NCBI GenBank assembly: GCA_947566645.1
Contig: CANOKL010000034.1
Location: 1-45,597 of the forward strand
Direction: 5' to 3'
DNA from: an uncultured Lachnospiraceae bacterium
GTDB taxonomy: Bacteria > Bacillota > Clostridia > Lachnospirales > Lachnospiraceae
DNA: 45,597 nucleotides
The first letter of the stretch is position 1; each line of letters starts with the position of its first letter. The notes below the pieces were generated by a model. It saw only the letters and a program-made list of their open reading frames with translations, searched no databases and had not been told where the DNA came from. A program made the translations under genes and the position numbers. Of the stretch, positions 15,151-24,631 are shown piece by piece.

Positions 15151-18102
15151 TTAATCTCCGTGGGTCGCACTTGTACTGATCTTTGCTGCTTTTCCGGTAA
15201 CAACCTCCTTTTCTGATGCCAGTTTATAATAATATTTCATTACATCCCTTGTAATCTCACAGGTATATACAGAGCTGTACCCATTTGCAATACGGGTAGC
15301 AAATGCAATCTCCGGATTGTCACTGGGCGCGTAGCCTACAAAAAGCGCATGATCCGAATGTGTCTTACTCTGCTGTGCAGTACCGGTCTTTCCAGACAGG
15401 GTAACCTCAGTGGAATTAATGTCAGAAAAGGTTGCCGCATTTGCAACAGTAACAACATTTCTCATTCCATTATGGATTGCCGTCCACACGGAAGAACTGA
15501 CTGCATCAATCGTATTCTTTACCTTTGGCTTAAATTCTTCCAGGGTTTTCCCGTCCACATCTGTCGTTTTGTCAAGGAGAGACAGGTCATAGACCGTACC
15601 CTTATTAGCGACTGCAGTAACATACCTTGCCAGCTGACTGATTGTATAGTTGTTGGTTCCCTGACCGATTGCCGACGGAACGGATGCCTCATCCGAAATC
15701 TGTGGTTCTGCCTCAGGTACCTCAATGCCGGAGGTTGAGTCAAACCCGAACATCTTCGCGTATTTTCCAATCGCGTCTGTTCCTTTTTTACTGTCATAAT
15801 ATGCAGCCGTGGTCTTCCCCTCCGGATTATCCTCTGAGATCTTTGATATTCCCTTTTCTTCCAGACTTAACCGGTATCCTACTTCATAGAAGAAATTGTT
15901 ACAGGAGTTTTCAATTGCTCCCTCCACATTCAGGCTTCCGTGGGCATTGGGATAAATCCAGCATTTTGGATTTGGTTCCACCTTTTCATAAATTCCATGA
16001 CAGGGGAGATATTCATCAAGCGTAATAATTCCCTCTGTCAGTGCGGCTGCCGCCACCAGAGGCTTATAAGTGGAACCCGGAGCCGTCTTCTCCTGGGTTG
16101 CGCTGTTATAGAACGGGCGTGCCCCGTCATTGACAAGACGGTTGTAATAAGCAGAATCCATTGTGTTGGCAAGCCTGTTGTTGTCATATCCAGGGTAAGA
16201 TACGCAGGCAAGAACCTGTCCGCTCTTCGTATCCGTTACAACCATAGAGCCGGTACATGGCTCAAGTGCAAGCTGTCCAGGTGTGATTTCCAGTTTCCTT
16301 ATCTTCTCCCGGAGGAAGTCATATGCCCCCATCCTTCCGGACATCAGTGCCTCGTACTGGTCGTTGTCCTTCGGAAGGACCTTCTGTTCATACAGCATGA
16401 GACAGATCTGTCTTCCAGTCAGGCTGCCGCTGCGGATCATATAACGGTACAAGAGCTTATCAAAAGCATTATCCTCATTCATACAGTCTGTAATAAATGC
16501 AGACAGTCCCTCATATAATTCTTCAGAATCCGTATATTTTTCTCCTTCAGACACATGATTCTGAAGCTTTGATGTATCAATCCAGTTTTGAGAAATCGCA
16601 TAATTCAGATACTGATAAATATTAATCGATTCCTTCTTTGTCCATGCCTGATAAGTCTTGTCACCTGTATCAATGGCATCTGACAGAAGAACCCCCTCCC
16701 TGACAAGCAGCTCGTCTACAATGTACAGCATATAGGCCTGCATCTCTTTGGACTGTTCTTTATAGACAGCCGCTTTTGGATTATTCAGCACCTTCGCAAT
16801 GGTTTTCTGCTTCTTTTTCTTGTAGGAAGCAAACGCCTGGGCAACTTCTTTTTCTGTTGCCTTTGCCGTATCCTCAGTGAAATGGTTCATATCCAGAATC
16901 TCATTGGAGATAAACGAATTGTACACATCCCCAATGGGTATAATTGCATCATTTCCATCTTCCATGTTCGTGCGGTCAAAGTCAAGGGTATTTTGTATCT
17001 TGGCAAGAAGAATCCCCGCAAGCTCCTGTTCGATCACATGGTAGATGACCTTCTGGAGCCCGGCATCTATGGACAGATAAACATCTCCTCCTGCTACTGG
17101 ATCCGACTGCGGCACTGTCTCAATAATTTTCCCTACACTATTCACATAGAGCTTTACCCTTCCCTTTTTTCCTTTCAGGGTGGAATCCATCACCTGCTCG
17201 ATTCCCGACTTGCCAATAGTATCGGTCTTCTCGTACTTTTTTTTGTCCTCCTTACTAAGCTTGTTATACTCTTCCAGTGAAATCTGTCCGGTATAACCTA
17301 TAATATTCGCAAAGCATTCGCTGTCATTATAGCGGCGGAGAGATTCCTCTTCAATGCTCACGCCCTGGAGAGAATCCATATTTTCCATAATATCAGCCAC
17401 TGTCTCATCGCTTACATCCTCAGCAATGGTTGTGGAGATATATTTCTGATAGCTGTTAAGAGACATTGCGTAACGGACATTGACAAGCTTCAGAATCTCC
17501 TCTTTACTAAGCTTTTCCTGGTCCAGCCCGTAGCCGTATAACTCATCTGTACACAGATAATGGATAATCTGTGCTGCGGACTGGCTCTTCTGTTCCTTTG
17601 TCAGGTCATCGGTGTAGCTCTCGCCGAATACATCTGCAACAAAGCGGAGCCTCTGCACATCATTTTCCGCGACAAACATATAATGATCGTTATTATCAAG
17701 TATAATGCCAAAGTCACTGATCACCGTATCCCCGTTTGATTCCACCATCTCAATCACCGTAGAAACCACTTCGTTCAGCACCTGGTTTTTTTCTTCCGTA
17801 CTGTCATACTCGCCGTTGTCTTCAATTGTAACGGAATATGCAAGCTCATTATAGGCAAGGAGCCTGCCGCTGCGGTCAAAAATATTTCCCCGGGTGCCTT
17901 CTACCTCTTTCGTTTTCTGAATCTGAATCTCATATCTGTCGGCATAATCCTGCCCTTTTACGATCTGCAGATAAAAAACCCGCTGGATCAGTACTGCTGA
18001 TAACAGACAGAATACAACTGCTGTAATAAAAGCTCTTGAACCTATAATTTCCTTGATGCCTGTCTTAAGGCGTTCTAACAAATCAAACAAACTTACTTGC
18101 AC
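15151..18102 (-). CDS. mrdA: Penicillin-binding protein 2, extended form
   Basis: Elongasome class B transpeptidase, 983 residues against the usual ~600-700. N-terminal membrane helix at 24-45, then the PBP dimerisation domain (about 60-345, with RGNIFDRSGRLLAYN at 71-85). Transpeptidase motifs are STYK (677-680), SCN (733-735) and KTGTAQ (905-910). About 245 residues (365-610) form an extra helical, lysine-rich block between the dimerisation and catalytic domains. It overlaps mreD by 20 bases. The first GTG abuts AAAGGA, so a TTG at 18090 is possible. Confidence 0.93.
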   Translation of the reverse strand: MQVSLFDLLERLKTGIKEIIGSRAFITAVVFCLLSAVLIQRVFYLQIVKGQDYADRYEIQIQKTKEVEGTRGNIFDRSGRLLAYNELAYSVTIEDNGEYDSTEEKNQVLNEVVSTVIEMVESNGDTVISDFGIILDNNDHYMFVAENDVQRLRFVADVFGESYTDDLTKEQKSQSAAQIIHYLCTDELYGYGLDQEKLSKEEILKLVNVRYAMSLNSYQKYISTTIAEDVSDETVADIMENMDSLQGVSIEEESLRRYNDSECFANIIGYTGQISLEEYNKLSKEDKKKYEKTDTIGKSGIEQVMDSTLKGKKGRVKLYVNSVGKIIETVPQSDPVAGGDVYLSIDAGLQKVIYHVIEQELAGILLAKIQNTLDFDRTNMEDGNDAIIPIGDVYNSFISNEILDMNHFTEDTAKATEKEVAQAFASYKKKKQKTIAKVLNNPKAAVYKEQSKEMQAYMLYIVDELLVREGVLLSDAIDTGDKTYQAWTKKESINIYQYLNYAISQNWIDTSKLQNHVSEGEKYTDSEELYEGLSAFITDCMNEDNAFDKLLYRYMIRSGSLTGRQICLMLYEQKVLPKDNDQYEALMSGRMGAYDFLREKIRKLEITPGQLALEPCTGSMVVTDTKSGQVLACVSYPGYDNNRLANTMDSAYYNRLVNDGARPFYNSATQEKTAPGSTYKPLVAAAALTEGIITLDEYLPCHGIYEKVEPNPKCWIYPNAHGSLNVEGAIENSCNNFFYEVGYRLSLEEKGISKISEDNPEGKTTAAYYDSKKGTDAIGKYAKMFGFDSTSGIEVPEAEPQISDEASVPSAIGQGTNNYTISQLARYVTAVANKGTVYDLSLLDKTTDVDGKTLEEFKPKVKNTIDAVSSSVWTAIHNGMRNVVTVANAATFSDINSTEVTLSGKTGTAQQSKTHSDHALFVGYAPSDNPEIAFATRIANGYSSVYTCEITRDVMKYYYKLASEKEVVTGKAAKISTSATHGD

Positions 18103-18601
18103 TCCTTTGTTCTTCTGCTTCTAACTTCTTGTTAATGTACAGGATAATCTGATATAAAACCAGAGTCGCCAGTATCGTATAGACAAGCTCCGGCAAAATA
18201 ATATGAAAAAGATGATTGTAAATCTCAAAATCTCCTCTCAGGACATAGATACAGAAGCATGTAACCAGTCCGTACACCAATTCGCTGATTCCGATCAGCA
18301 CAAGCGGAAGCTTGATATCCTCATCAAAAAACAGCCGGTGAAAATATCCGTTTATATAGCCGATCACGGCAAACAGCATCATATTAAACCCCAGAGAGGT
18401 TCCCCAGAAAACATCTACAAAGATTCCGGCCGCAAATCCCACAAACATCCCTTCCTTCTTCCCCCGCATAAAGCCAAAGGAAGATGTGACGACTGTCATA
18501 AGGTTGGGCACTACCAGAACAGGAAAAATCCTTGGAAATACCGTGCTCTGGAGCAGGAAGGTAATAAGCAGGATAAAAAATATAGTGATCTTCCTTTTCA
18601 T
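18083..18601 (-). CDS. mreD: Rod shape-determining membrane protein MreD
   Basis: 172-residue membrane protein with about five hydrophobic helices (residues 5-25, 50-75, 90-118 and others) and the MreD motif GFMRGKKEGMFVGFAAGIFVD. It starts with an ATGA overlap with the mreC stop, so it is coupled to it. Confidence 0.9.
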   Translation of the reverse strand: MKRKITIFFILLITFLLQSTVFPRIFPVLVVPNLMTVVTSSFGFMRGKKEGMFVGFAAGIFVDVFWGTSLGFNMMLFAVIGYINGYFHRLFFDEDIKLPLVLIGISELVYGLVTCFCIYVLRGDFEIYNHLFHIILPELVYTILATLVLYQIILYINKKLEAEEQRSASKFV

Positions 18602-19464
18602 TCCTTCTCACTGCCTCCTGTCATGTCTGCCTTTGTGGTGGTAATGACCAGAACCTCCTGCAGCTTGCTGAAGTCAACAGCCGGTGTAATATAACCGGAC
18701 CGGGTCAGATTATTGGAATCCACCTCAATCTCGCTGATATAACCAATAAAAATACCCTGTACAAAGCGGTCGCTTACATGAGAGGTTACAATCTGTTCCC
18801 CGACTTCAATCACATTGTCATTATTCTTCATCTTTTCAAAACGGATTCTTCCATCCGGTATGAGCTTCAGATCCCCCCTCACCATGCAGGTGTCTGAGGT
18901 GGATAAAACCATGCCGCTGACATTACTTGCATCATCAATAATCGACCGTACCCGGGAATAATCCGGCGCCACCTCTGTTACAATTCCAACCAGGCCGCTT
19001 CCTGCCAGCACGTTACAGTTTACCTTGATTCCGTCATTGCTGCCCTTGTCAATGGTAAAATCGCTGAACCAGTTGCTGCCATTGTTGGCAATTACATGTG
19101 CGCCGATCTTTTCATAATCCGAATAATTTTCGTCCAGCTTATAGAGCTCTCTTAAGCGGTCCAGCTCATACTGCTCCTGCCGGAGCCTTGTATTTTCAAT
19201 GGTAAGCTCGTCCACCTTGGTCTGCAGTGCATCCTTTTCGTTTCTTACATCCTCTAGTGTATCAAAATTGTCGGAAATATCACTCAGATACCTTCCCACA
19301 TAACTGATCCCCTTCTGCATGGGGACAACCGTATAGTTTCCAATCAGGCGGAATACGCCGCCCCCGTCAGTAAATCTCTCAATTCCCAGAAGCAGTACAC
19401 ACACTGCTACCAGAACCATAAGCCAGTATTTACTTGAAAGTGAAGATTGGTTTTTAATTTTCAT
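18598..19464 (-). CDS. mreC: Rod shape-determining protein MreC
   Basis: Outer-surface scaffold of the elongasome, 288 residues. A membrane anchor (about 12-26) is followed by a coiled coil (about 70-110, EKDALQTKVDELTIENTRLRQ) and the MreC beta domain with VIANNGSNWFSDFTIDKGSNDGI and VLAGSGLVGIVTEV. Length is typical. mreB ends two bases upstream and mreD overlaps it downstream. Confidence 0.95.
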   Translation of the reverse strand: MKIKNQSSLSSKYWLMVLVAVCVLLLGIERFTDGGGVFRLIGNYTVVPMQKGISYVGRYLSDISDNFDTLEDVRNEKDALQTKVDELTIENTRLRQEQYELDRLRELYKLDENYSDYEKIGAHVIANNGSNWFSDFTIDKGSNDGIKVNCNVLAGSGLVGIVTEVAPDYSRVRSIIDDASNVSGMVLSTSDTCMVRGDLKLIPDGRIRFEKMKNNDNVIEVGEQIVTSHVSDRFVQGIFIGYISEIEVDSNNLTRSGYITPAVDFSKLQEVLVITTTKADMTGGSEKE

Positions 19465-19465
19465 A

Positions 19466-20488
19466 TTAACTCATCCACCTATATCTGTCGTCCAGCATGG
19501 AAAATGCCAGCTGTCGTAATTCTTTTGACATGATAATCTTTTTCAGTCCGTTTACGGAGCAGAACTCCGGGTTAACCGCCGTCCTGGTTGTTATGCCCAC
19601 ATTCTTTTCAATGTAGGCATCCAGTCCGTTTGTATTTGCAACGCCGCCTGTAAGAAATATGCCGTTCTTATGAATTGCCGCGCGTACTTCAGGCGGCGTC
19701 CTGTCAAGGAGCGACTGGATGGACTGGATACATTCCATCAGCGGATCCCTCACGGCTGCACGCACCAGGTTAATTGATATGGCCTTCTGCATGGGAACAC
19801 CGGTAATTAGATCACGTCCCGCAACCATAAACGCAGCCTCAGAATCAGCTTTAAAAATATCAAATCTGCGCCGCAGCGCCTCTGCGGTGTGTCTTCCGAT
19901 CAGGAAATCATGACTGTTGCGGATTATGGTGATGATTGCGTCATCATAGTTCCTTCCCCCAATCGGGAGCAGACGGTTGAGAACCATCCCTCCTCCTGCA
20001 AGGACAGAAAGCTCGGTTGTCTCTCCGCCGAAATTTGCAATAAAAGTTCCCCTCGTATTCCGGGCGTCAATATTCATGCCGATGGCATCTGCGATGGAGC
20101 GTTCTACAATATTTACCTCCTTCGCTTTTGCAGTAGAATGAATAACCAGATCAAAGAAGGCCTTTTTCTGAACCTTCGTCACATCTGTGGGAACCGCGAC
20201 AACATACTCTGCCCCATGGGCAAACTGCCGCTCCCCCTTAATCAGGTTCTGCAGGAGAAACTGCATGTTCGTAAACCCGGTGATCATACCTGCCTTCATG
20301 GGAAATAATACCTCAATGGATTCAGGTGTTTTTTCATACATAGAATATGCATCATCCCCCACCGCATAGATGTCTCTTTTATTCTTTACTGCAATGACAC
20401 ATTTTTCATTCCAGATTGTGTCGCGCTTTTTATCATAAACCTTAATGTCATAAGAGCCAAGATCCAGCCCGTATGTGTTCTTTGCCAT
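19466..20488 (-). CDS. mreB: Divergent MreB-like actin
   Basis: 340-residue actin-fold protein that should organise lateral wall synthesis with MreC/MreD/RodA/PBP2. The phosphate 1 loop reads GLDLGSYDIKVY (residues 7-18) in place of DLGTANT. Phosphate 2 is NFGGETTE (152-159) in place of DIGGGTTE, and the EEP motif is replaced by ERS (129-131). The adenosine motif FLTGGVANTNGL is kept. These changes touch nucleotide binding and hydrolysis. The ATG at 20488 follows AAAGGAAG; the longer frame overlaps radC. Placement next to mreC supports the role. Confidence 0.87.
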   Translation of the reverse strand: MAKNTYGLDLGSYDIKVYDKKRDTIWNEKCVIAVKNKRDIYAVGDDAYSMYEKTPESIEVLFPMKAGMITGFTNMQFLLQNLIKGERQFAHGAEYVVAVPTDVTKVQKKAFFDLVIHSTAKAKEVNIVERSIADAIGMNIDARNTRGTFIANFGGETTELSVLAGGGMVLNRLLPIGGRNYDDAIITIIRNSHDFLIGRHTAEALRRRFDIFKADSEAAFMVAGRDLITGVPMQKAISINLVRAAVRDPLMECIQSIQSLLDRTPPEVRAAIHKNGIFLTGGVANTNGLDAYIEKNVGITTRTAVNPEFCSVNGLKKIIMSKELRQLAFSMLDDRYRWMS

Positions 20489-20502
20489 ATGGATCTTCCT
20501 TT

Positions 20503-21195
20503 CTACAAAAGCCCTTCCTTGCGAAAGCTGATAAAACAATTATTGCCAATAATAATATGATCTAACAGATCTATCCCAATTAAAGCTCCTGCTTCTTTAA
20601 TCCGTCTTGTGGTCAGCTGATCCTCCCGGCTCGGGGTCGGGTCGCCGCTCGGGTGGTTATGCATAATGATAATGGATACAGCGTTCTTTTGCAATGCTTC
20701 TATAAAAAGCTCTCTTGGCGTGATCAGGGAAGCATTCACAGTTCCTTTGGAGATCTCGGTCTCGCCGATTAATTTCGATTTGGTATTCAGCATCAGAAGC
20801 TTCATGTGCTCCTGCTTTTCATGACGGAGGTCTTCCATATAATATTTTGCAATGGTATCCGGATTCTGAAAGCTTAGAAGATCCTGTGCGCTTGTCCTGG
20901 CAAGCCGCTTGGCAAGCTCTGATATACAGGAGATCTGAATTGCCTTCACCCTGCCGACACCCTTAATCTGCATCAGGCGCTCCCTGCTGAACTGATGGAT
21001 GCTTAAGATACCGTGATCACCGGTATGATACAGAATCCGTTTGGAAAGCTCCAGTGCGTTTTCTCCCCGTGTACCTGTACGAAGAAGAACTGCAAGAAGC
21101 TCTGCGTCACTGAGGCTTTCTGCGCCGCGGCTCTCACATTTCTCATAAGGCCGCTCCATGTCGGGGATCTCTTTCATGGTATTTTTCTGATTCAT
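20503..21195 (-). CDS. radC: RadC/YicR family JAMM metallo-protein
   Basis: About 230 residues. An N-terminal UPF0758 helical part with a helix-hairpin-helix (LMQIKGVGRVKAIQ) precedes a JAB1/MPN domain with the zinc motif HNHPSGDPTPSRED (residues 179-192). The original DNA-repair claim for the name is not accepted; the true substrate is unknown. AAAGGAA leads the ATG at 21195. radC directly upstream of mreB is a common order in Firmicutes. Confidence 0.92.
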   Translation of the reverse strand: MNQKNTMKEIPDMERPYEKCESRGAESLSDAELLAVLLRTGTRGENALELSKRILYHTGDHGILSIHQFSRERLMQIKGVGRVKAIQISCISELAKRLARTSAQDLLSFQNPDTIAKYYMEDLRHEKQEHMKLLMLNTKSKLIGETEISKGTVNASLITPRELFIEALQKNAVSIIIMHNHPSGDPTPSREDQLTTRRIKEAGALIGIDLLDHIIIGNNCFISFRKEGLL

Positions 21196-21269
21196 ATGTT
21201 CCTTTAGATTCAACGATGCTCTTTTGTAGAATGAGAGTAGCAAAGACAGCCTGGCTGAATATTTACGGG

Positions 21270-21530
21270 CTATAAGAAGCGGTAAATGATAATAGCAATA
21301 ATAATTCCTATAATACTGGCAATTGTAATCTTAATCGTAAGCCCGAAGGTAATAACCAGCAGTCCCAGATTCAGTACAATCGGTTCGTGCAGCCCAAACA
21401 TCTGCCCATAGCTTAACCACTTAAGGGCAGGTACGCCTTCAGACAGCATTCCGATAAAGCCGCCAAGAACAATTCCTGCCAGAATCAGCAGAAAAAGTGC
21501 CCAGGCATTCTTGCTTCCTGTTCCCTTCAT
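21270..21530 (-). CDS. DUF4321 family membrane protein
   Basis: 86 residues with two membrane helices (about 8-28 and 55-82) and the pattern GIVLGGFIGMLSEGVPALKW. GAGGAGG lies eight bases ahead of the ATG at 21530, so the longer frame from 21566 is not used. It is the first gene of the radC-mreBCD operon; no function is established. Confidence 0.82.
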   Translation of the reverse strand: MKGTGSKNAWALFLLILAGIVLGGFIGMLSEGVPALKWLSYGQMFGLHEPIVLNLGLLVITFGLTIKITIASIIGIIIAIIIYRFL

Positions 21531-21619
21531 TATGTACTCCTCCTCATACTTCTCTAAAAAACTCAATATATTCTATCATATTTTCCAAAAACTGTATAGA
21601 CTTATCCTATTAAAAATTT

Positions 21620-21645
21620 CTTAATCCCTTTTAAGATTTGTCGAA
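21620..21645 (-). terminator. Possible weak terminator after the COG2509 gene
   Basis: CTTAA(AAGGGA)TTAAG on the minus strand (21620-21635) is followed by AAATTTTTAAT. The stem is only five pairs, so the call is tentative. Confidence 0.35.
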
Positions 21646-21674
21646 AGACAGACAGATTCTGCGGAAATACCTCC

Positions 21675-23315
21675 TCAGAAAGCCTTTTCAAATGGCCTGT
21701 AAATACGGCTGACAGCTTCTGCCACCTTAAGTCCGTCTGCAGCCGCTGATGTAATACCTCCTGCATATCCGGCGCCTTCCCCGCACGGATAGAGTCCGCT
21801 GACACTGCTTTCCAATGTCTCACATCTTACAATCCTGACCGGAGAGGAGGTTCTGCTCTCCACCCCGGAAAGTACTGCATCAGAAGCTGCAAATCCGGAA
21901 AGCTTCTGGTCAAATGCCCTGATCCCCTCCTCCAGGGCGGCAGAAAGAAATTCCGGAAAAATCCCCCGGACATCTCCCCATGTATATCCGCCCTTTATAT
22001 GAGGACTGACCGTTCCCGGCCCTGCAGACGGCCTGTTTTTACAAAAATCTCCGAAGAGCTGTACCGGCACCTTTCCCTGTCCGGCTGAAAATGCCCGTTC
22101 TTCCAGATATCTCTGGAAATGCATGCCAGCCAGAACGTCGTCAGGCGTTTCCCCATACCTGAAAAAATCGTCAGGATGAACGGTTACGATTACCGCACTA
22201 TTTGCATTCTCCCCATTCCTCCCGCTGTAGCTCATGCCATTTACTGCAAGATGTCCTGCCTCTGAGGAAGCGTTCACCACATATCCTCCCGGGCACATAC
22301 AGAAGGTATAGACTCCTCTCCCGCTTCCGGTCTGGGCCGTAAGCTTGTAGGCAGCGGCCGGAAGCCTGCTGCTATGCTCTCTTCCATATTGCGCATCATT
22401 GACCTGCGCCTGGGGATGTTCCACCCGGACCCCTGCCGCAAAGGCTTTGGGCTCCATGTGGATGTTTCTCTCACGAAGCATGGAAAAGGTATCCCGTGCG
22501 CTGTGGCCGATCGCAAGCACGGCAAGAGAGGTATTTAAAAATGACTCTCCCCCGGTTTTTGTATCACACACCGTAAGACCAGACAGACAGCCGGATTCTT
22601 CCGATATATGAATATCCGTAACCTTTGCGTGAAACCGCACATCTCCGCCCATGCGTGTAATCGCATTCCGGATATTTTTTACAACACCCGCCAGAATATC
22701 TGTTCCGATATGCGGTCTGCTCTCATATAAGATCTCTTCCGGCGCTCCGTGCAGGGCAAACAGACGGAGTACCTCCCGGTTACGGCCGCACGTGTCATGA
22801 GTAAGGGTATTCAGTTTACCATCCGAAAAGGTGCCTGCACCCCCTTCCCCGAACTGTACATTGGACTCTGGAAGGAGTTCGCCTCCTTCCCAGAAATCCT
22901 GCACATTCTTTACACGGGTATCCACATCTGCTCCCCTCTCTAGCAGGACGGGACAGTATCCCATCCTCGCAAGCTCATAGCCGCAGAAAAGTCCGGAAGG
23001 CCCTGTTCCGATAATGACTGGCCGTTCGTTCAGCGGGATTGTTCCGGAAGGCTCTATTCTATATACTGGTTCTTTTTCCCGGACAGTAATGTTTTTATTT
23101 CTTAATCTTTTATAGATCTGCGGCTCACGCTTCACCTGGACATCTATGGTGTAAACATCATAGATCAGCGGTTTTTTCCTTGCATCCAGTGAGTGCCGTC
23201 TGATCTTATAGGACATAAGCTCCGTTTCTTTTATAAGGAGCTCCTTTACGATTCTTTTTCTCAGCGCCTCCGGGCTGTGCCCGGCAGGAAGCTTTAGCTG
23301 TTGAATTCTAAGCAT
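21675..23315 (-). CDS. FAD-dependent dehydrogenase (COG2509)
   Basis: 546-residue flavoprotein. After an N-terminal region of about 95 residues of the family type, the FAD-binding loop is VIIGTGPSGLFCGYELARMG (GTGPSG at 103-108). Typical markers follow: ESNVQFGEGGAGTFSDGKLNT and, near the end, YPCGEGAGYAGGITSAAADGLK. Homologues are called NAD(P)/FAD-dependent oxidoreductase or uncharacterised FAD dehydrogenase; the substrate is unknown. AAAGGAAGG precedes the ATG. It is the last gene of the mutS operon. Confidence 0.88.
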   Translation of the reverse strand: MLRIQQLKLPAGHSPEALRKRIVKELLIKETELMSYKIRRHSLDARKKPLIYDVYTIDVQVKREPQIYKRLRNKNITVREKEPVYRIEPSGTIPLNERPVIIGTGPSGLFCGYELARMGYCPVLLERGADVDTRVKNVQDFWEGGELLPESNVQFGEGGAGTFSDGKLNTLTHDTCGRNREVLRLFALHGAPEEILYESRPHIGTDILAGVVKNIRNAITRMGGDVRFHAKVTDIHISEESGCLSGLTVCDTKTGGESFLNTSLAVLAIGHSARDTFSMLRERNIHMEPKAFAAGVRVEHPQAQVNDAQYGREHSSRLPAAAYKLTAQTGSGRGVYTFCMCPGGYVVNASSEAGHLAVNGMSYSGRNGENANSAVIVTVHPDDFFRYGETPDDVLAGMHFQRYLEERAFSAGQGKVPVQLFGDFCKNRPSAGPGTVSPHIKGGYTWGDVRGIFPEFLSAALEEGIRAFDQKLSGFAASDAVLSGVESRTSSPVRIVRCETLESSVSGLYPCGEGAGYAGGITSAAADGLKVAEAVSRIYRPFEKAF

Positions 23316-23389
23316 ATTTACCTTCCTTTACAAGCGGGGGAATGCACGCATCCTGCCGTACGAAACGGCAGTTCCATCTGCCTCCGGTA

Positions 23390-24631
23390 TCATTTTGCTG
23401 CCGCATTTCCGGCCAGCCAGCCGGTTGCCCATGCCCACTGCAGATTGTATCCGCCGCACATACCGTCCACATCCAGCAGTTCTCCGGTCAGATAAAGTCC
23501 CTCCACATAACGGGATTCCATCGTGCGGCAGCAAGCCTCCTGAAGGCGCACTCCTCCTGCACAGACCTGTGCATTGTCAAACCCATTGGTATCTTGTATC
23601 AGGAGCGCCGTATGTCTGCACTGTCTGACAAACCGCCGGATTTCATCCTCTGACAGCTCCTTCGCCTGTTTTTTCGGAGAAATTCCCGAAAGTGAAAGAA
23701 GACATAAGGTAAGCTTTTCATGAAAAATACCGGTCAGATATTCGGAGACATTCCTTCCCCCTTTTATACTTCGTTTCTGCAGATATTCTGTCAGCTCTGT
23801 TTCACTCATTGCAGGAAGAAAGTCAATGACTGCCTCTGCCCTTCGCTTCTGGTACAGCGCTTTCGCAAGATAACGGCTGATCTGAAAAACCGGAATACCC
23901 GAAATGCCATAATTCGTAATCTGCAGCTCTCCTGTGTCCGCAGATACTTCTGTCCCGTCCACAAGAGCAGACACCGATGCCTCTGTACGTACTCCTGCGG
24001 CATTTTTTAATGGATGAGCTTTTACCTTAAGCTGCACCAGGGCCGGAACAACCGGCACAAGGGAATGTCCAAGTGACTTTGCCAGTGTATACCCGCTTCC
24101 ATCTGAGCCGAGCACACCCGCCGCACGCCCGCCGCAGGCCAGAATAACTTTATGGGCATAGTATCGTTCCTTTCTGCGGGCAGTTTTGTCCGAGTTCTCT
24201 CCCTGGATCTGAAATCCCTTTTTCCCCGGAATGATCTCTGTTACATGTACACCCGTATGGATTCTGACCCCGGCTTCCTCTGCCTCTCTGACAAGAAGCC
24301 CGCGAACCACAGAAGCCTGTTCACACCTTGGATAAATGTACCCGTTTCTGGAGCGCACCATAAGTCCAAGTTCTTCAAAAAAAGTAATTGCTTCCTGAGA
24401 TCCGAACTGCTTCAGAACTTCTTCTACATATCTCATTTCCTCACTCCGAAAAAAGGAGCTGTCCATCTTCTCATTCGTAAGATTACATCTCCCATTTCCT
24501 GTAGAAAGAAGCTTCTTTCCCGCCTGCTCCTTATGCTCCAGTATAAAAACCTCTGTATTCTGCCGCCTGGCTGCCGTAATCGCAGCCATCAGTCCCGATG
24601 CTCCGCCGCCGATTACTCCGATTCTGTTCAT
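23390..24631 (-). CDS. HI0933/YhiN-family flavoprotein
   Basis: About 413 residues of the BaiN/RdsA-like NAD(P)/FAD oxidoreductase family. The N-terminal FAD loop is IGVIGGGASGLMAAITAARR, with LLSTGNGRCNLTNE at about 45-58 and the C-terminal TGELLDVDGMCGGYNLQWAWATGW. The ATG at 24631 overlaps the previous stop (ATGA) and has AGGAG seven bases upstream. Some family members reduce bile-acid intermediates, but the family is broad and this is not evidence of that role here. Confidence 0.9.
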   Translation of the reverse strand: MNRIGVIGGGASGLMAAITAARRQNTEVFILEHKEQAGKKLLSTGNGRCNLTNEKMDSSFFRSEEMRYVEEVLKQFGSQEAITFFEELGLMVRSRNGYIYPRCEQASVVRGLLVREAEEAGVRIHTGVHVTEIIPGKKGFQIQGENSDKTARRKERYYAHKVILACGGRAAGVLGSDGSGYTLAKSLGHSLVPVVPALVQLKVKAHPLKNAAGVRTEASVSALVDGTEVSADTGELQITNYGISGIPVFQISRYLAKALYQKRRAEAVIDFLPAMSETELTEYLQKRSIKGGRNVSEYLTGIFHEKLTLCLLSLSGISPKKQAKELSEDEIRRFVRQCRHTALLIQDTNGFDNAQVCAGGVRLQEACCRTMESRYVEGLYLTGELLDVDGMCGGYNLQWAWATGWLAGNAAAK

